Below are positions 26,838 to 35,021 of a stretch of DNA of 35,076 bases, one piece after another (position 1 is the stretch's first letter; each line of letters opens with the position of its first letter). The position numbers and the translations under genes were made by a program. The stretch comes from Rhodopseudomonas sp. B29 (GTDB taxonomy: Bacteria; Pseudomonadota; Alphaproteobacteria; Rhizobiales; Xanthobacteraceae), in contig NZ_BADD01000036.1 of assembly GCF_000333455.1 (NCBI RefSeq), forward strand, positions 1-35,076. Direction: 5' to 3'. Below the pieces are notes generated by a model. The model saw only the letters and a program-made list of their open reading frames with translations. It was not told the origin of the DNA and did not search any database.

Positions 26838-27332
26838 ATGATTGTGGTTTCAGCCTGTTTGCCGATGCGCGGAGTGTACCGGGCCACTTGCGCCGCCGCC
26901 CTCGCCCTCGCGGCCCTCACCCTAGCCTCCCCCGCCCGCGCGGATCGCTGCGACGACCTCGCTCTGCAGCTCAAGTCCCAGATCGACGGGGTCGGCGTCG
27001 GCAAGACGGCTGCCAATGTGATCTACCTGTCGCATCCGGCGGCGAAGTCGTTGCGGCTGGGGTGTCCGAGCCGGACGGTCAAGAACGAGGTGTTCGGCAG
27101 TGCGCCCTCGCGCAAGCCTTCGGCGGAATTTCAGGACCTGATCGCCAGCGCTGCGGCGATCGTGTTCACGGTGCCGAAGCCGGACTCGCTGCGCGGCGTC
27201 AAGCGCTGCTTCGGGCGGGTCGGGCTGCTGCGCGGCAACGACATCACCACGCGTTTCCGCCGCCTCGATATGCGCTGCTCCCGGACCAAGACCGACGCGT
27301 CCATCGCGATCTCGCGCGACAACGCCGAGTAG
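26838..27332 (+). CDS. Exported protein of unknown function (164 aa)
   Basis: A signal peptide with an Ala/Leu core (YRATCAAALALAALTLASPA, cleavage about ARA) is followed by a mature part DRCDDLALQLKSQIDGVGVG with five cysteines (CDDL, LGCPSR, KRCFG, MRCSR), suggesting two disulfides. No family is recognised. The start at 26838 directly follows a GGGGGG run, so the exact start is unsure; residue 10 (MRGVYRATCA, 26865) is an alternative. It is divergent from the toxin-antitoxin locus. Confidence 0.75.
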   Translation: MIVVSACLPMRGVYRATCAAALALAALTLASPARADRCDDLALQLKSQIDGVGVGKTAANVIYLSHPAAKSLRLGCPSRTVKNEVFGSAPSRKPSAEFQDLIASAAAIVFTVPKPDSLRGVKRCFGRVGLLRGNDITTRFRRLDMRCSRTKTDASIAISRDNAE

Positions 27333-27524
27333 CCCGCCCGTCTGCCTGATCAGTCCGAACTCGATCGGTCGCATTTAAGCTAATTGCGGCCGGCCGCTTG
27401 CGCGCAAAGTTCACGCGATCGGCGCAGCATCGGAGCGATCCGACGACCGGACGACCGCGGCGCGAGGCGCTTCGCTCGAGCCGCACATTTCCTCGCCGGA
27501 GCGTGCAACCACGAGGACAACCGA

Positions 27525-27695
27525 ATGAGCAGCATCTCCAGCGTGTCTCAGACGCCGGTGACCAAGCCGACCACCGAGGCCAAACCACCGCCTCCCCCGC
27601 CACCGCCACAGAAGAGCGACGATACCGACTCGACACCGCCGGCCAAGGCAGCGCTGCCGCCCGGGCAAGGCATCAAGGTCGACCAGATCGCGTAG
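27525..27695 (+). CDS. Small proline-rich protein (56 aa)
   Basis: MSSISSVSQTPVTKPTTEAK is followed by eight Pro in a row and QKSDDTDSTPPAKAALPPGQ, then GIKVDQIA. It is low-complexity and without signal peptide or membrane segment. The ATG has GAGGA about 7 nt upstream and a strong terminator 25 bp downstream, supporting a real gene. Function is unknown. Confidence 0.6.
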   Translation: MSSISSVSQTPVTKPTTEAKPPPPPPPPQKSDDTDSTPPAKAALPPGQGIKVDQIA

Positions 27696-27719
27696 CACCT
27701 TATCGACTGGCGCCAACTG

Positions 27720-27748
27720 GCCCCGCCTCGCGCGGGGCTTTTGTTTTT
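27720..27748 (+). terminator. Intrinsic terminator
   Basis: GCCCCGC (27720-27726) pairs with GCGGGGC (27732-27738) around a 5-nt loop, followed by TTTTGTTTTT. It closes the proline-rich gene. Confidence 0.9.
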
Positions 27749-27843
27749 CCGGCTGACCTGCAGCAGGCGAACTGATCGTCCCGGCCCCGAACGGCCGCGT
27801 CATCTGTTACAATCCGGCCTGGTGGAACAATCAGGAGGCGGGG

Positions 27844-28203
27844 ATGACGGGACGGAGGGTGATGACCGGCGGCTGCCATTGCGGCCAGGTGCGGTTCGAA
27901 TGCACCAGCGATCTTGCGATGGTGACAGCCTGCAACTGCTCGATCTGCACCAAGAAGGGGCTGCACTTCACCTTCCTGCCGCCGAATAGCTTTCAGCTCC
28001 GCGCCGGCGCCGAAAGCCTGAAGTCCTATCTGTTCAATACCCGCACCATCAATCATCAGCTCTGCGGCGAATGCGGCGTCGACGTGTTCGCGCGCGGCAG
28101 TCGCGGCGACGGCAGCGAAGTCATCGCCCTCAACGTCGCCTGCATCGACGGCATCGACCTGGCGCAGCTCACGATGACGCCGGTGGATGGAAGGAATAGA
28201 TAG
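27844..28203 (+). CDS. GFA-family (glutathione-dependent formaldehyde-activating-like) protein
   Basis: A 119-residue zinc protein. The GFA ligands are visible: GGCHCGQVRFEC near the N-terminus, ACNCSICTKKGLHFTFLP, and LCGECGVDVFARG. They match the Cys pattern of the family that includes Gfa and many uncharacterised paralogs. Substrate and the need for glutathione cannot be read from the sequence. The ATG at 27844 follows AGGAGGCGGGG; a second ATG lies 6 codons on. A family 2 repeat starts 17 bp after the stop. Confidence 0.9.
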   Translation: MTGRRVMTGGCHCGQVRFECTSDLAMVTACNCSICTKKGLHFTFLPPNSFQLRAGAESLKSYLFNTRTINHQLCGECGVDVFARGSRGDGSEVIALNVACIDGIDLAQLTMTPVDGRNR

Positions 28204-28220
28204 TACGCCGCTCTCAGCGC

Positions 28221-28368
28221 GTCATTCCGGGGAGCGAGCGAAGCTCGCGAACCCGGAATCCATACTCCCTGGACTCGCGCTTAAGCAAAGCGTCCGCCAC
28301 TCTTTGTGCTTACCACCAGCACAGGGGATATGGATTCCGGGTTCGCGCTACGCGCGCCCCGGAATGAC
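28221..28368. repeat. Palindromic intergenic repeat, family 2, copy 3
   Basis: GTCATTCCGGGGAGCGAGCG...GCGCGCCCCGGAATGAC with inner CGAACCCGGAATCCATA paired with TATGGATTCCGGGTTCG, a 17-bp perfect inverted repeat. It lies between the convergent GFA and GST genes. Confidence 0.88.
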
Positions 28369-28405
28369 GGAAGAGAGAGGCTGGGCGGGCGCGGCGAGAG
28401 CGAAG

Positions 28406-29116
28406 CTACTTATCCAGCGCCTTGTAACGACGGAAGATGCCGTCTTCGTTGAACGGGATGCGGCGGTCGCTCGCAAGGTACGCCGCTATGTTCGGGCGGT
28501 CTGCGACGCGGTCGTGGAGCGCGATCAGATTGGGGATCTGGCGCTCGTATTTCTTCATGTATTTGGGGAACGCGTAGCGCAGGCCTTCGACGATCTGGAA
28601 CAGTGACAGATCCGCATAGGTCGCTTTCCGGCCGATCAGATAGGTGGCGCCGCCGCCCTCGAGCAGCCGCTCGAAATAGCCGAGAAACTTCGGCACGCGC
28701 TCCTTGCGGAATTCGGCGCTGCGCTTCTTGGCGGCGTTCTTCTGGTCATCGTAGTACAGCGACACGCCGATCGGGTGATGGGTGTCGTGCACCTCCTGCA
28801 CGAAGTCGGCGATGGTGAGCTGAAGTTGATGCACCCACAGCCGGCCGGCTTCGGTCTTCGGCGCCAGGTCGTGACGACCGCCGAGATAGAGCAAAATCGC
28901 GGCGGTCTGGCCGACGGTGATTTTGCCCGACACCAGAAACGGCGGCGCAAAGGACGGCGTGCCGGTCTTGGCCTGCATCATCTTCATCATCGCCGAGACG
29001 CCCGCTTTGCTGCGGCGGGCGACATCGACGTAATCGGCGCCTGCGTCTTCGAGCGCGAGGCGGACATACTCGCCGCGGCCCTGGATGGTCGGCCAGTAAT
29101 ACAGCTCGTAAGCCAT
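28406..29116 (-). CDS. Glutathione S-transferase
   Basis: A 236-residue cytosolic GST with N-terminal thioredoxin-like fold (MAYELYYWPTIQGRGEYVRL) and the glutathione-binding cis-Pro/acidic segment (FAPPFLVSGKITVGQTAAIL). The C-terminal all-helical domain includes YLIGRKATYADLSLFQIVEG, the usual N-cap/D signature. The tyrosine near residue 6-7 and Arg14 fit a sigma/mu/pi-like class; the substrate is unknown. The ATG at 29116 has GGAGGAG upstream, while the frame to 29170 is an extension without support. Confidence 0.93.
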   Translation of the reverse strand: MAYELYYWPTIQGRGEYVRLALEDAGADYVDVARRSKAGVSAMMKMMQAKTGTPSFAPPFLVSGKITVGQTAAILLYLGGRHDLAPKTEAGRLWVHQLQLTIADFVQEVHDTHHPIGVSLYYDDQKNAAKKRSAEFRKERVPKFLGYFERLLEGGGATYLIGRKATYADLSLFQIVEGLRYAFPKYMKKYERQIPNLIALHDRVADRPNIAAYLASDRRIPFNEDGIFRRYKALDK

Positions 29117-29180
29117 CGGGGCTCCTCCCAAAACAGCAACGCAGCGGAGCGCACGCTCCGCTGCGCTCATCTCGTGGCGA

Positions 29181-29870
29181 TCAGTTCACCGCGAAGCAAT
29201 ACAGCAAGCCTTCGCCGCCGGTGCTCTTGAGGTCGTTCTGCGAACAGCCACCGTCCGGCCCGCGCGACGGATGCGCGGTGTTCCAGGACTTGGCGGTCGG
29301 GTTGGCGGCCGGGCCGTTGATGTCGGAATGGCCCAGCATGGCGGCGCCCTGCAGGCTGCTCGTCCAGTTCTTGCAGGTGCGGTCGTCGGTCCCAGCGAAG
29401 GCCGTGCCGTCCGGCTGCGAGCCGGTCAGGATGTCGTGGCGGTTGGGCTTGTCGCCGAAGCCGTTGATCTCCTCGCCCTTCTCGTCGAGCGCGGTCTGCT
29501 TGGTGATGTTGTTGCCGGCGCCATGCAGATCGGCGACATCCTTGGCAATCACCACGCCCTTGACGTTCTGCCACGGCCCCTTGCCGATGCGGTCGCGCGC
29601 ATTGACGGCCGGCTTGCCGTCTTCGGCCTGGGTCGACAAATACGCGTGCCAGGTCTTGCTGCCGAGGCCGGCGGCCTGCGCCAGCTCCTGGCAGTGATTG
29701 TCGGCGCCGGCGAGCCCGCCGAGATTGCCGCCGTTGCCGATGCCCTTGCTGGTAACGAAGAAGCTGGCATTGGCCGACTGCGCCTGCGCGGCCGACGACG
29801 CCGCCGAGGCGACGACAGCCAGCGCCAAGCCGCCGACGAGCCGGGTGAGAATGACCGAACTGCTCCGCAT
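29181..29870 (-). CDS. Exported C-type-lectin-like protein
   Basis: A 229-residue secreted protein with a signal peptide ending SSAAQAQ. The mature part SANASFFVTSKGIGNGGNLG, GLAGADNHCQELAQAAGLGS, KTWHAYLSTQ, ARDRIGKGPWQNVKG and CKNWTSSLQGAAMLGHSD, followed by GGCSQNDLKSTGGEGLLYCF, follows the pattern of the C-type-lectin/collagen-NC10-like fold. Cys pairs in the right places are likely disulfides. Carbohydrate binding is not shown. The ATG at 29870 follows GGAGG about 5 nt upstream. Confidence 0.78.
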   Translation of the reverse strand: MRSSSVILTRLVGGLALAVVASAASSAAQAQSANASFFVTSKGIGNGGNLGGLAGADNHCQELAQAAGLGSKTWHAYLSTQAEDGKPAVNARDRIGKGPWQNVKGVVIAKDVADLHGAGNNITKQTALDEKGEEINGFGDKPNRHDILTGSQPDGTAFAGTDDRTCKNWTSSLQGAAMLGHSDINGPAANPTAKSWNTAHPSRGPDGGCSQNDLKSTGGEGLLYCFAVN

Positions 29871-29979
29871 CGAAACCTCCGTGGGTGGGTTGAGTCTTCT
29901 GTGTTCGATTGTCCGCGCCGACGAAGACGTTTGCGTGGCGGCTTTATTCCGCGCCGGCACCGGCGTGATCCCATCAACG

Positions 29980-30007
29980 AAAAAGCGCCGCGGAAGGTCC
30001 GCGGCGC
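29980..30007 (-). terminator. Intrinsic terminator of the Tim44-like gene
   Basis: On the minus strand, GCGCCGCGGA (30007-29998) pairs with TCCGCGGCGC (29994-29985) around a 3-nt loop, followed by TTTTT (29984-29980). A 10-bp GC-rich stem directly before the T run, 28 bp after the Tim44-like stop. Confidence 0.9.
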
Positions 30008-30034
30008 TCTGCATCAGTGTTCCAGGTCGGTCGA

Positions 30035-31036
30035 TCAGTTGGTCTGCTGGATCGCCGACAACTCCCAGCTGGTGCCCGGGCGCCGCACGAAGGTCCAGAC
30101 TTCGGTGACCTCGATCGGCGTCTCGCTGCCGGCGACGAGGCGATTGGTGCCGCGCTCCAGCGTCTTGTCGACCAGCGAGAACCGCATTGCGACCGTCGCG
30201 TATTCGGCCTCGCCTTCGCGCCAGGCTTCGGCGAGGTCGCCCTGCAGCAGCTTGACGTCCGACACCTTGTTGATGTCGTTGTTGGCGCGGTTCTCCTCCA
30301 GATCCTTGGCGAAGTAAGAGGCCATTTCGGGCGTGGCCAGCTGGCGCAGGCGGTCCATGTCCTCGTTCGACCAGGCAGCCTGGATGTCGCCGAGCAGCCG
30401 CTCGAACGCCTCATAGTCCTCCGGCTTGATCTCGAGCGGCGCCTCGTTGCTGCTGCCGCCGCCGAAACCGAAGCCCGAGCGGTAGCTCGGCTGCGGGCCC
30501 GGGCCGACGGTCGGACCATCGGCAGGACCCTGCGCCGAACTGCTGGCATAGGCGGGCTGCTGCGGGTTGTTCCGCCGCTGCCACCACGACCAGGCCAGCC
30601 GCGCCACGATCACCACCAGGGCGATCTGCAGCATCAGGCCGAGGATCGAGGCGAAGCCGCCGAGTCCGGACATGAAGCCGCCGCCGAACAGCATGCCGAG
30701 CAGGCCGGCACCGAGGAAGCCGGCGGCCAAGCCGCCGAGCATGCCCATGCCGGGCCGGTTGAAGAAGCCGCCCTTGGCGGCCGCACCGGACGCCGGCGCG
30801 CCCATGCCGGGGCTACCCGGCTGAGCATAGGTGCGGTTGAACGGCTGCGCGGTGCCCGGCGCCGTCGGCGTGGCGCGCGGCATCGAGAAGCTGCGCGTGC
30901 CGCGCGAACCCGAGCTCCCACCACCCCCGATGCGAGCGTCGGCAGCGGTCGACAGAGCGAGCGATAACGGCATTGCGACAGCGAGCGTCACGGCAAGGGC
31001 CGCTGCAATGCCGCGCGTGCGATGCAAGAAATTCAT
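30035..31036 (-). CDS. Tim44-like domain membrane protein
   Basis: A 333-residue protein. Signal/anchor MNFLHRTRGIAAALAVTLAV is followed by a Gly/Ser/Pro-rich segment (RIGGGGSSGSRGTRSF), a strongly hydrophobic Gly-rich membrane region at about 98-150 (GMLGGLAAGFLGAGLLGMLF, ILGLMLQIALVVIVARLAWS), and a C-terminal Tim44-like domain from about 205 (EIKPEDYEAFERLLGDIQAA, ATPEMASYFAKDLEEN). In mitochondria Tim44 tethers Hsp70 to the translocon; bacterial relatives are uncharacterised inner-membrane proteins. The ATG at 31036 follows AAGGGAAG. It lies downstream of cckA on the same strand, but an intrinsic terminator in the gap argues for separate transcription. Confidence 0.9.
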   Translation of the reverse strand: MNFLHRTRGIAAALAVTLAVAMPLSLALSTAADARIGGGGSSGSRGTRSFSMPRATPTAPGTAQPFNRTYAQPGSPGMGAPASGAAAKGGFFNRPGMGMLGGLAAGFLGAGLLGMLFGGGFMSGLGGFASILGLMLQIALVVIVARLAWSWWQRRNNPQQPAYASSSAQGPADGPTVGPGPQPSYRSGFGFGGGSSNEAPLEIKPEDYEAFERLLGDIQAAWSNEDMDRLRQLATPEMASYFAKDLEENRANNDINKVSDVKLLQGDLAEAWREGEAEYATVAMRFSLVDKTLERGTNRLVAGSETPIEVTEVWTFVRRPGTSWELSAIQQTN

Positions 31037-31095
31037 GGTCTTCCCTTTGAATCCCCGGCAGGGGGAGAACGTCCTCAAGATGGGCAGCGGCGACC

Positions 31096-31124
31096 AAAAA
31101 GAAAGGCTGCGCAGCGTCGCAGCC
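31096..31124 (-). terminator. Intrinsic terminator after cckA
   Basis: On the minus strand, GGCTGCG (31124-31118) pairs with CGCAGCC (31111-31105) around a 6-nt loop, then TTTCTTTTT (31104-31096). It closes the flhB-cckA side before the Tim44-like gene. Confidence 0.8.
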
Positions 31125-31218
31125 CCCGTCGCACCGCTGCGGCGCTCAGTCGCGGCCGCAGGCCTTGCCGCAGTGCTTTCCGCCACCAACCCGGCACATA
31201 GTAGCGGGTCGCAAATGA

Positions 31219-33780
31219 TTAGTTCGCGCCCATCGTCTCCTTCACCTTCGCCACCAGCGCGCTGAGCGCGAACGGTTTGGCCAGGAAGGCGAACTGTTCG
31301 TTCTCGGGAAGGCTCTTTTCGAACGCGTCCTCGGCGTAGCCGGAGACGAAGATGATCTTCAGCTCCGGATTGCGGCCGCGCATCGCTTTGAGCAGCGTCG
31401 GGCCGTCCATCTCCGGCATCACGACGTCGGAGACGACGAGATCGACGGCGCCGTTCTCCTCGTCGAACTTCTCCAGCGCCTCGACGCCGTTGGAGGCTTC
31501 GATCACCTGATAGCCGCGCGAGCGCAGGCCGCGGGCGTTGAGCGCGCGCAGACCTTCTTCATCTTCGACCAGCAGGATGGTGCCCTGCCCGGTCAGGTCG
31601 GCACGCGGCTTCGCCGCCGCGGCGGCCGGCTCGGCATTAGCAGCGACTGAGGGCGCAGCGACTTCCGGCGGCGTCTCGATCACGGCGTCATGGCGCGGCA
31701 GGAAGATGTGGAAGGTCGTGCCGTTGCCGGGCTCGCTGTCCACGTACACGAAGCCGCCGGTCTGCTTGATGATGCCGTACACGGTCGACAGGCCGAGCCC
31801 GGTGCCCTTGCCGACTTCCTTGGTCGAGAAGAACGGCTCGAAGATCTTGTCGAGAATATCCGGCGGAATGCCGGTGCCCGTGTCGCTGACGTCGATGCGG
31901 ACGTAGTCCGCCGCCGGCATGCCCTTGTGACCGAGCTGCGCCACGTCGGCGGCCGATAAGTTGGCGGTGCGGATCGTCAGCTTGCCGCCGTCCGGCATGG
32001 CGTCGCGGGCGTTGACGGCGAGATTGACGATGACCTGCTCGAATTGCGAGACGTCCGCCTTGACCCGCCACAGGTCGCGGCCATGCTGCATTTCGAGCCC
32101 GATCTTCTCGCCGATCAGCCGCTTCAGCAGCCGGTCGATATCGGTCAGCGCCTCGCCTAGATCGAGTACCTGCGGCCGCAGCGTCTGCTTGCGCGAGAAC
32201 GCCAACAGCTGCCGGACCAAAGTCGCGGCGCGCGTGGCGTTCTGCTTGATCTGCATGATGTCCTGGAACGACGGATCAGTCGGCTTGTGCGCGTTCAGCA
32301 GGAAGTCGTTGGCCATCATGATGGCCGAGAGCACGTTGTTGAAATCGTGCGCGATGCCACCGGCGAGCTGGCCGATGGTCTCCATCTTCTGCGCCTGGTT
32401 GATCTGGTTTTCCAGCGCGCGCCGCTCCGTCGTCTCCAGCATGTAGATGATCGCCGCCTCGGCATCGCCGTCGTCGGCAACCGCGGTGACAAAGAATTGC
32501 CCGTAGCGTTCTTTGTCCTTGTCGCCGCCGAGCATCACCTCGACCGGCGCGATGTCGGCGCGGTCTTGCGCCGCCTGCTCGATCGCGGCGCCGAGCGTGC
32601 TGCGGTCGCGGACATGCACCGCGGCAAGGATCGATTTCGCGGCGCCGCCGGTCGGATCGAGGCTCTGCGCCAGCTTGGCGAAGCGGGCGTTGGCGCGCAC
32701 CACAGCGCCGGCCTTGTCGACGGTGGCGATCGCCATCGGCGTGTGATCGAAAAACCGCATGAAGCGGATTTCGGCGGCGCGTTGCGGATCGAGCCGCTCG
32801 TCGCGCGCGCGGCTGATGACCAGCGTGCGCGACGGCCCTGGTACGCCATCGGCGCCGAACGCCAGCTTGTGATACAGCCGCGCCGGCATGGTGCGGCCAC
32901 TACGCATCTTCAGATCGATATCGAACACCTCGGTCTTGACCTCGCCCGGCTCGGGCACGATCGAGGTCAGCAGCGCGGCGCCGTCGCCGGAGACGATGTC
33001 GGACAGCTTCAGCCCGCCGGAGCCGATCTCGGCCAGGTCGTGGTCGAGCCAGTTCGCCAGCGTGGCGTTGACGTAAGCGAGCTCGCCCTTGGCATTGACC
33101 GAGAAGAATCCGCAGGGCGCGTGGTCGAGATATTCGATGGCGTGCTGCAGCTCCTGGAACACGTCCTCCTGGCGCTCGCGGTCGCGGGTGATGTCGGCCA
33201 GCGACCACACCGTCTGCCGCGCCTCGCGCTTGCGATCCCCGAGCGGTCGCACCCGCAGCCGCATCCAGCGGCCCGGCGCGCCGTTCTGGCCGGCGACGCG
33301 GACCTCCTCCTGCAGCCGCTTGCCTTCGCGCGCCGCCTTGAGCAGCCGGAACACCGCCTCGGAGACGTCCGGATTGCCGATGAACACCCGCTCCACCGGC
33401 CGGACGTCCTGCAAGGACGTCGCGCCGGTGAGCGCCAGATAAGCCGGGTTGGCGTAGATCAGGTGACCGCGGGCGTCGGTCACCGCGAGGCCATCGAAAG
33501 CGCCCTCGGTGATCGCCCGCATCAGCGGATCGTCGGCACTGCGGTCGGCGAAGCCAACGATGCCGGCCGCAAAGGCGAACAGCATGAACAGCCCGACCAT
33601 CGCCAACAGCGCCAGCAGGCCGAGGATATAGGGCTGCGCCTGCGCCCGCCCGAGCGTCATGAAGGCGATGGCGGCCGCCACGATGGCGCCGGCCACCAGC
33701 AGCACCAGGACGATGCTGCCACCGCGCCGCGGCGTCTCCGAGGTCACGTCGGGCAGTGCCTGAGTCTCGTCGCGGGTCAT
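31219..33780 (-). CDS. cckA: Hybrid sensor histidine kinase CckA
   Basis: An 853-residue hybrid kinase. Two N-terminal membrane helices (about 22-42 and 50-75) are followed by PAS domains (AITEGAFDGLAVTDARGHLI; HAPCGFFSVNAKGELAYVNA; HTPMAIATVDKAGAVVRANA). The H-box is AGGIAHDFNNVLSAIMMAND, the catalytic core has NLAVNARDAMPDGG, DTGTGIPPDILDKIFEPFF and TGLGLSTVYGI, and the C-terminal receiver has Asp in VVSDVVMPEMDG. In alphaproteobacteria CckA phosphorylates CtrA and CpdR through ChpT and controls cell cycle and flagella. The neighbouring flhB fits this. The start ATG at 33780 lies 1 nt after a small upstream frame. Confidence 0.95.
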   Translation of the reverse strand: MTRDETQALPDVTSETPRRGGSIVLVLLVAGAIVAAAIAFMTLGRAQAQPYILGLLALLAMVGLFMLFAFAAGIVGFADRSADDPLMRAITEGAFDGLAVTDARGHLIYANPAYLALTGATSLQDVRPVERVFIGNPDVSEAVFRLLKAAREGKRLQEEVRVAGQNGAPGRWMRLRVRPLGDRKREARQTVWSLADITRDRERQEDVFQELQHAIEYLDHAPCGFFSVNAKGELAYVNATLANWLDHDLAEIGSGGLKLSDIVSGDGAALLTSIVPEPGEVKTEVFDIDLKMRSGRTMPARLYHKLAFGADGVPGPSRTLVISRARDERLDPQRAAEIRFMRFFDHTPMAIATVDKAGAVVRANARFAKLAQSLDPTGGAAKSILAAVHVRDRSTLGAAIEQAAQDRADIAPVEVMLGGDKDKERYGQFFVTAVADDGDAEAAIIYMLETTERRALENQINQAQKMETIGQLAGGIAHDFNNVLSAIMMANDFLLNAHKPTDPSFQDIMQIKQNATRAATLVRQLLAFSRKQTLRPQVLDLGEALTDIDRLLKRLIGEKIGLEMQHGRDLWRVKADVSQFEQVIVNLAVNARDAMPDGGKLTIRTANLSAADVAQLGHKGMPAADYVRIDVSDTGTGIPPDILDKIFEPFFSTKEVGKGTGLGLSTVYGIIKQTGGFVYVDSEPGNGTTFHIFLPRHDAVIETPPEVAAPSVAANAEPAAAAAKPRADLTGQGTILLVEDEEGLRALNARGLRSRGYQVIEASNGVEALEKFDEENGAVDLVVSDVVMPEMDGPTLLKAMRGRNPELKIIFVSGYAEDAFEKSLPENEQFAFLAKPFALSALVAKVKETMGAN

Positions 33781-33781
33781 G

Positions 33782-33877
33782 TCACCTGGCCGATTGTCTG
33801 CGCGCCGGCGTCCCGGCGGCCTCTTCCCCTGCCTGAATCGCTGCCGTCAGCGCAAGGCCGACATCGTGCGGGTCCAC
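33782..33877 (-). CDS. Possible very small protein between flhB and cckA (31 aa)
   Basis: From GTG 33877 the frame reads MDPHDVGLALTAAIQAGEEA and AGTPARRQSAR to a TGA one base before the cckA ATG. The same frame is open upstream with AIIEPKRRPPRPKPV, which looks protein-like but has no ATG/GTG start until the TGA inside flhB. The amino-acid use and the tight junction with cckA suggest a real small coupled gene. The start is uncertain and it may be chance. Confidence 0.3.
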   Translation of the reverse strand: MDPHDVGLALTAAIQAGEEAAGTPARRQSAR

Positions 33878-33941
33878 CGGCTTGGGGCGTGGCGGACGCC
33901 GCTTTGGCTCAATTATCGCCGGCGCGCCGGGTTCATCCGGC

Positions 33942-35018
33942 TCACGGCCGCCGCGCCGAGAAGCCTCGCTTCAGGTTCATCACGTAGCCGATGACTTCGG
34001 CGACCGCCTGGTAGTGCTCGGTCGGGATTTCGTCGTCGATCTCCACGGTGGCGTAAAGCGCCCGTGCCAGCGGCACGTTTTCGACGATCGGCACGTCGTT
34101 GTCCTTGGCGACCTCGCGGATCTTGAAGGCGACCGCGTCGACGCCCTTGGCGACGCAAATCGGCGCCTGCATGCCGCGCTCGTATTTCAGCGCCACCGAG
34201 AAGTGGGTCGGGTTGGTGATCACCACCGAGGCGCTCGGCACCGCCGCCATCATCCGCTTCTTCATCCGCTGCATGCGGAGCTGACGGATCTTGCCCTTGA
34301 TGTGCGGGTCGCCCTCGGACTGCTTGTACTCCTCCTTGATCTCCTGCAGCGACATCTTCTGCTTCTCGTACCACGTCCGATACTGGAAGAAGAAATCGCC
34401 GGCCGCGACGAACGCCAACATGGCCGCGACGGCCCCCATCAGCTTCAGCGTCAGTGCAAGGACGACGCCGAGCAGCGCATCGACCTCCATGCGCGGCAGC
34501 GCGTCGAGCCGCGAGCGCTCCGGATACAGCACCGCGACCATCACGGCGCCGAGCACCACGATCTTGAACAGGCCCTTGAGGAAATTCGCCCACGCCTGTT
34601 TGCCGAACAGGCGCTTGGCGCCCTGCATCGGCGACAGCTTGCTGAATTTCGGCGTCAGGGCTTCGGCGGAGAACACCAGCCGATGCTGGATGATATTGCC
34701 GGCGATCGCCACGATCATCAGCATCAGCAGCGGAATGCCGATCGCCGCGATGACCGAATAGATCAGGCTTTGCGACAGCGCCAACAGGGCCGGCCCATCG
34801 ACGCGCAGCATCCAGGATTTCTCGATCAGCGCGCGCAGCGGCCCAAGGATGCCGTTGCCGATGGAGCTCGAGAACGACGACAGCACCAGCGTGCCGCCGG
34901 CGATCAGAAACCAGGTATTGACCTCTTGGCTTTTAGCGACATCGCCGCGCTTGAGAGCTTCGTCGAGTCGCTTTTGTGTCGGCTCTTGTGTCTTCTCCTC
35001 GTCGTTGTCGTCGGCCAT
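33942..35018 (-). CDS. flhB: Flagellar export-gate protein FlhB
   Basis: A 358-residue integral membrane protein of the flagellar type III export gate; it switches substrate class after self-cleavage. The N-terminus DEEKTQEPTQKRLDEALKRG is the family start, four hydrophobic segments follow, and the autocleavage site is N269-P270-T271-H272 (VVITNPTHFSVALKYERGM), the same numbers as in Salmonella. The C-terminal part EVAKDNDVPIVENVPLARAL and YATVEIDDEIPTEHYQAVAE is standard. The gene starts 3 nt after what is probably fliR and lies upstream of cckA. Its 161-bp gap to cckA may hold a tiny gene. Confidence 0.97.
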   Translation of the reverse strand: MADDNDEEKTQEPTQKRLDEALKRGDVAKSQEVNTWFLIAGGTLVLSSFSSSIGNGILGPLRALIEKSWMLRVDGPALLALSQSLIYSVIAAIGIPLLMLMIVAIAGNIIQHRLVFSAEALTPKFSKLSPMQGAKRLFGKQAWANFLKGLFKIVVLGAVMVAVLYPERSRLDALPRMEVDALLGVVLALTLKLMGAVAAMLAFVAAGDFFFQYRTWYEKQKMSLQEIKEEYKQSEGDPHIKGKIRQLRMQRMKKRMMAAVPSASVVITNPTHFSVALKYERGMQAPICVAKGVDAVAFKIREVAKDNDVPIVENVPLARALYATVEIDDEIPTEHYQAVAEVIGYVMNLKRGFSARRP

Positions 35019-35021
35019 GGC

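Noticed and set aside
32287-33987. Long plus-strand frame opposite cckA
   Set aside because: Shadow of cckA in the third-position-GC frame; no domain recognisable.
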